Positions 7,022-9,174 of a stretch of 9,174 nt of DNA are shown piece after piece. Origin of the DNA: Piscirickettsiaceae bacterium (GTDB lineage Bacteria; Pseudomonadota; Gammaproteobacteria; PS1; Pseudothioglobaceae). The notes below the pieces were generated by a model. The model was not told the DNA's origin and ran no database searches. It worked only from the letters and a program-made list of their open reading frames with translations. The position numbers and the translations under genes are program-made. The stretch covers positions 1 through 9,174 of the forward strand of contig DTVJ01000061.1 of the NCBI GenBank assembly GCA_012963565.1. Direction: 5' to 3'. How positions within the stretch are numbered: position 1 is the stretch's first letter; every line of letters begins with the position of its first letter.

Positions 7022-8131
7022 TTGTTGACATTACCACCTCTTGCGCTCTACATTCACTACCCATGGTGTGTGAAAAAATGTCCTTATTGTGACTTTAATT
7101 CCCATGAGAAAGGTGATAAAACCAACTATATATCTACTTTATTAAAAGATCTTGATAATGACTTAAACTACATTCAAGGACGCTCTATTCATTCTATCTT
7201 TATTGGCGGCGGCACCCCGAGCTTGATGAGTGCCGATGAGTTAAGTGAATTATTTATAGGCTTAAAATCGAGATTAACTTTTGATCAAGATATTGAAATC
7301 ACTTTAGAAACCAATCCAGGTACATTTGAGATTGAAAAATTCAAACAATTTAGAGACATCGGCATTAATCGACTTTCTATTGGTGTGCAATCTTTTCACG
7401 ACAAACATCTTCAGTCATTGGGTCGAATCCACAGTGCTGATGAAGCTATTCACGCTTGCGAGCAAGCCAGGAAAGTCGGCTTTGATAATTTTAATATTGA
7501 TTTGATGTATGGGCTCGAAGCTCAAACTATCGATGAGTGTTTAGCGGATGTCAATCAAGCCATTAATCTCAGTCCAAGTCATATTTCTTTTTATCAGCTC
7601 ACCATTGAACCTAATACTTTATTTGCGAAATACCCACCAATATTGCCACAGGATGATGAACTTTGGCAAATGGGAAAACAAGGTGCAGCATTATTAGAAA
7701 AAAATGGTTTTGTTCAATATGAAGTTTCAGCTTACGGAAAAAGTTCTTCTATACACAATTTGAATTATTGGCAATTTGGCGACTATCTTGGAATTGGAGC
7801 AGGCGCACATGGAAAAATCACCAACATTGATACTGGCCAAATACTTAGAACTATTAAACCTAAATCTCCTAAGGATTATATTGATAATCAGAAAGAATCT
7901 ATAGAATTGGTTAATAACCTATCATTCGAATTTATGCTTAATGCTTTACGATTAAAGCAGGGGTTTAATTCGAAGTTGTTTACGGATAGAACGGGACAAT
8001 CAATTGATACAATAAGAACACAATTACAAAAAGCACAATCAATCGGTTTGCTTAAAATTAGTAAAACCAAAATTGAACCCACTAAAAAAGGCTTTGATTT
8101 TTTAAACGATTTACAGGCTTATTTTCTGTGA
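7022..8131 (+). CDS. hemW: radical SAM haem chaperone HemW
   Basis: Radical SAM protein that binds haem and delivers it to respiratory enzymes; long mis-annotated as oxygen-independent coproporphyrinogen III oxidase. The [4Fe-4S] motif is C16-x3-C20-x2-C23 followed by DFNSH, where true HemN has a further Cys after one residue; this and the missing N-terminal HemN extension indicate HemW. Also seen: the SAM-contact GGGTPS (62-67), the TIM-barrel strand IEITLETNPGT, NRLSIGVQSF (116-125), and the HNxxYW haem-related motif (245-250). The 369-residue length is near the E. coli value. The start must be TTG 7022 (or TTG 7025): an in-frame stop at 7004-7006 lies just upstream, no ATG lies between, and the next Met is far past the Fe-S cysteines. 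The resulting N-terminus (LPPLALYIH) aligns with the E. coli start. No ribosome site is evident; coupling with rdgB is likely. Confidence 0.94.
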   Translation: MLTLPPLALYIHYPWCVKKCPYCDFNSHEKGDKTNYISTLLKDLDNDLNYIQGRSIHSIFIGGGTPSLMSADELSELFIGLKSRLTFDQDIEITLETNPGTFEIEKFKQFRDIGINRLSIGVQSFHDKHLQSLGRIHSADEAIHACEQARKVGFDNFNIDLMYGLEAQTIDECLADVNQAINLSPSHISFYQLTIEPNTLFAKYPPILPQDDELWQMGKQGAALLEKNGFVQYEVSAYGKSSSIHNLNYWQFGDYLGIGAGAHGKITNIDTGQILRTIKPKSPKDYIDNQKESIELVNNLSFEFMLNALRLKQGFNSKLFTDRTGQSIDTIRTQLQKAQSIGLLKISKTKIEPTKKGFDFLNDLQAYFL

Positions 8132-8199
8132 TTTAATTCATTTATTTGCTTGAATAAAGCTTCCGTTTTTAGCAAAAATTGATCTTTTATAAATTTCGT

Positions 8200-8225
8200 A
8201 GTATATTATTATTTAATAATATACT
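8200..8225. repeat. long perfect AT-rich inverted repeat
   Basis: Two perfect 12-bp arms, AGTATATTATTA (8200-8211) and TAATAATATACT (8214-8225), separated by TT. The stem has only one G-C pair in the outer part and no following T-run, so it is a poor intrinsic terminator; a protein-binding site or a cruciform-prone element is as likely. Confidence 0.6.
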
Positions 8226-8296
8226 TACTTCATACACAACTATAATATTCCTACCGAATCTCAGGTCTTAGAAACTTTCTAGAAATTACCTTTGAT

Positions 8297-8333
8297 TATA
8301 AGTACTTATACGTATATAAGTGAGTACTTATAC
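8297..8333. promoter_or_regulatory. cluster of four ACTTATA/TATAAGT half-sites, candidate operator array
   Basis: Site 1 is a perfect 14-bp palindrome TATAAGTACTTATA (8297-8310). Site 2 is TATAAGT (8315-8321), spacer GAGT, ACTTATA (8326-8332). The same bases also form an 11-bp direct repeat, AGTACTTATAC, starting at 8301 or 8302 and again 22 bp later (about two helical turns) at 8323-8333. The array ends 4 bp before the candidate -35 of the cytochrome gene, a position suited to an activator or repressor. The cognate regulator is not recognised. Confidence 0.55.
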
Positions 8334-8336
8334 TAA

Positions 8337-8365
8337 TTGTATATTAATCATTACATTTATATAAT
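8337..8365 (+). promoter_or_regulatory. candidate promoter of the cytochrome c gene
   Basis: TTGTAT (8337-8342), 17-bp spacer, consensus TATAAT (8360-8365). The predicted start near 8372 leaves a leader of about 37 bases with GGAG (8397-8400) eight bases before the ATG at 8409. The weak -35 directly next to the ACTTATA cluster fits an activated promoter (inference). Confidence 0.6.
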
Positions 8366-8408
8366 TTGCGACACTTTTTAATTTGATTAAATTTTTGGAG
8401 AAAATAAC

Positions 8409-8876
8409 ATGAAATATATATATATAACAGCCCTAACTATGTTTACCCTGACTAATACATCTATGGCTGGTATAGGTGGTGGTCAACACAGTCACAAGTC
8501 TCAACATTGGGAATCACCTGCTTATGCAAAAGAAACAATTAATCCTACTATAGCAAATAAACAATCGGTTAGCAAAGGCCAGGCTATTTTTATGAATAGC
8601 TGCGTCAGTTGTCATGGTGTTAAAGCTGATGGGAATGGTCCTTTGGCAAAGGTGTTAAGCCCAAAGCCTAGCAATTTAAGAATGATGTCTAAAATGCATC
8701 CGGATGGTGACTTTGCTTGGAAAATTGCTAATGGAAGGGGAGCAATGCCTGCTTGGAAAGATAAGATTAAACAAAGAGATATTTGGGCTATAGTAAACTA
8801 CATACAATCATTATCTTTAATACAATTGACAAAAATAGAATCGCCTCACGATCATGCTGATCAACACGGCCATTAA
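8409..8876 (+). CDS. exported mono-haem class I cytochrome c with His-rich ends
   Basis: A 155-residue c-type cytochrome for electron transfer outside the cytoplasmic membrane. The N-terminal signal peptide ends at about residue 20 (SMA before GIGGG). The haem site is CVSCH (Cys65, Cys68, His69), and Met113 in GRGAMPAW is the likely sixth ligand; the fold closes with the helix DIWAIVNYIQSL (124-135). This is the Cytochrome_CBB3-like pattern, with the HW-x2-P...NP lead-in before the haem domain seen in several proteobacterial cytochromes. Histidines flank the domain: HSHKSQHW (27-34) and a tail with HDHADQHGH (147-155), which could bind metal. The ribosome site is GGAG at 8397-8400. It is followed 24 bp later by another exported-protein gene, so they probably form an operon. 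The electron partners are unknown; a role in sulfur or copper metabolism would be a guess. Confidence 0.88.
   Translation: MKYIYITALTMFTLTNTSMAGIGGGQHSHKSQHWESPAYAKETINPTIANKQSVSKGQAIFMNSCVSCHGVKADGNGPLAKVLSPKPSNLRMMSKMHPDGDFAWKIANGRGAMPAWKDKIKQRDIWAIVNYIQSLSLIQLTKIESPHDHADQHGH
8414..8426 (+). repeat. AT dinucleotide run at codons 2-6 of the cytochrome gene
   Basis: Six and a half AT units directly after the start codon, encoding the KYIYI part of the signal peptide. Loss or gain of one unit would shift the frame. In an AT-rich genome this may be chance. Confidence 0.6.
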
Positions 8877-8900
8877 TTTGTAAAACAAATGGAGTACAAT

Positions 8901-9174
8901 ATGAAAAAAATAAACAGTATTTTAGCAATATCAACATTAATTTTTACTACTCAGGCAACACAGGCACACGTAACAGATGACCTTACGCATGTACATGAGA
9001 ATCACACGAGTAGAGATGCTTTGTTTCAGTCATTTTCTCCTACAGATCGTATGAACTTTAGAGAAGAAACTCAGAATAATATGGAACTTATGTCAACTCA
9101 AGAAAGACAAACGTTTATGGATAATATGAACTCCGGTCAAGGCATGGGTCAAGGCATGGGTCAAGGCATGGGTC
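8901..9174 (+). CDS. exported Met/His-containing protein with GQGM repeats (3' end cut off)
   Basis: An open frame from ATG 8901 runs off the window (91 codons plus one base). It has a good ribosome site, GGAG at 8891-8894, six bases before the ATG. A signal peptide is clear: a KK start, a hydrophobic core (ILAISTLIF) and probable cleavage after residue 22 (TQA before HVTDD). The mature N-terminus is histidine-rich (His23, 30, 32, 35), followed by a polar segment with several Met (51, 61, 64, 73, 76). From residue 79 it enters Gly-Gln-Gly-Met repeats encoded by a perfect 12-bp unit that continue to the window edge. I do not recognise the family. Its placement 24 bp behind an exported cytochrome c points to co-transcription and an extracytoplasmic role. 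Met- and His-rich exported proteins often bind copper, but that is inference here. Total length and C-terminus are unknown. Confidence 0.8.
   Translation, partial: MKKINSILAISTLIFTTQATQAHVTDDLTHVHENHTSRDALFQSFSPTDRMNFREETQNNMELMSTQERQTFMDNMNSGQGMGQGMGQGMG
9135..9174 (+). repeat. 12-bp in-frame tandem repeat (GQGM units), reaching the window edge
   Basis: Unit GGTCAAGGCATG repeats without mismatch at 9135-9146, 9147-9158 and 9159-9170, with a fourth copy begun at 9171. The unit is four codons, so changes in copy number keep the reading frame. Complete DNA identity, including third codon positions, suggests recent expansion by slippage or recombination. Confidence 0.93.

Larger units (their letters stand above)
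8132..8408. other. 277-bp AT-rich regulatory region between hemW and the cytochrome gene
   Basis: No convincing coding sequence is seen on either strand. The first 70 bp offer only a weak 6-bp AT hairpin (8141-8158), so no clear hemW terminator is found. The rest contains a long inverted repeat (8200-8225), a short TTTCTAGAAA palindrome (8276-8285), a cluster of ACTTATA half-sites (8297-8333) and a promoter (8337-8365). Confidence 0.7.

Noticed and set aside
7024..7029. TTGACA resembling a -35 box at the hemW start
   Set aside because: It is part of the start region of hemW, with no suitable -10 about 17 bp downstream and no gene to drive.
7888..8082. Minus-strand open frame inside the 3' part of hemW
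   Set aside because: Cys/Ile/Leu-rich shadow translation without a ribosome site.
7022..8131. Annotation as coproporphyrinogen III dehydrogenase HemN
   Set aside because: The fourth cysteine of the HemN CxxxCxxCxC motif is replaced (CDF), the N-terminal HemN extension is missing, and the HNxxYW motif is present, all as in HemW.
8141..8158. TTTATT/AATAAA hairpin as a hemW terminator
   Set aside because: Only six A-T pairs with a six-base loop and no adjoining T-run; too weak to call.
8276..8285. TTTCTAGAAA palindrome
   Set aside because: Ten-base symmetry without repetition or promoter relation is expected by chance in AT-rich DNA.
8291..8300. TTGAT half-site resembling an FNR/CRP-type operator
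   Set aside because: The matching ATCAA half is absent at the required spacing.

Overview
The window is an AT-rich bacterial chromosome segment with tightly packed housekeeping genes. Gene content and protein style (HolB, HemL, a BepA-like M48 protease, RpiA, and the RdgB-HemW pair also adjacent in enterobacteria) point to a gammaproteobacterium. A tusA-dsrE2 sulfur-transfer pair suggests a sulfur oxidiser. Together with the low GC content this fits the SUP05/Thioglobus group or related thiotrophic symbionts; that placement is inference from gene content, not a phylogenetic result.

Layout. Positions 1-3447 hold a plus-strand operon: holB (5' end cut by the window edge), hemL, a LOG-family nucleotide phosphoribohydrolase and a HAD-IB phosphatase. 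The genes are 12 bp apart or overlap by 4 bp and 1 bp. A strong symmetrical hairpin at 3460-3485 ends this operon and also the convergent minus-strand tusA-dsrE2 operon (4275 back to 3505). A 108-bp divergent region with an 18-bp perfect inverted repeat separates tusA from a plus-strand gene for an exported M48 metalloprotease with a BepA-like layout (4384-5727). That gene runs tail-to-tail into rpiA (minus, 6386-5724), and the two stop codons overlap in the tetranucleotide TTAA. From the rpiA promoter side, rdgB and hemW run on the plus strand (6427-8131), 4 bp apart; hemW must start at TTG.

The last kilobase differs in character. A 277-bp AT-rich non-coding region carries a 26-bp near-continuous inverted repeat, then a cluster of four ACTTATA/TATAAGT half-sites directly upstream of a recognisable promoter. 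This drives an exported mono-haem cytochrome c with histidine-rich ends, followed 24 bp later by the start of a second exported protein, rich in His at its N-terminus and Met later, that enters a perfect 12-bp tandem repeat (Gly-Gln-Gly-Met) and runs off the window end.

How the genes fit together: hemL (tetrapyrrole precursor synthesis), hemW (haem chaperone) and the cytochrome c are all haem-related, though they lie in separate transcription units. TusA and DsrE2 would relay sulfane sulfur in the cytoplasm. The cytochrome c plus Met/His-rich repeat protein looks like an extracytoplasmic, possibly metal-related module under dedicated control. It is the least explained part of the window; its function cannot be settled from this sequence.
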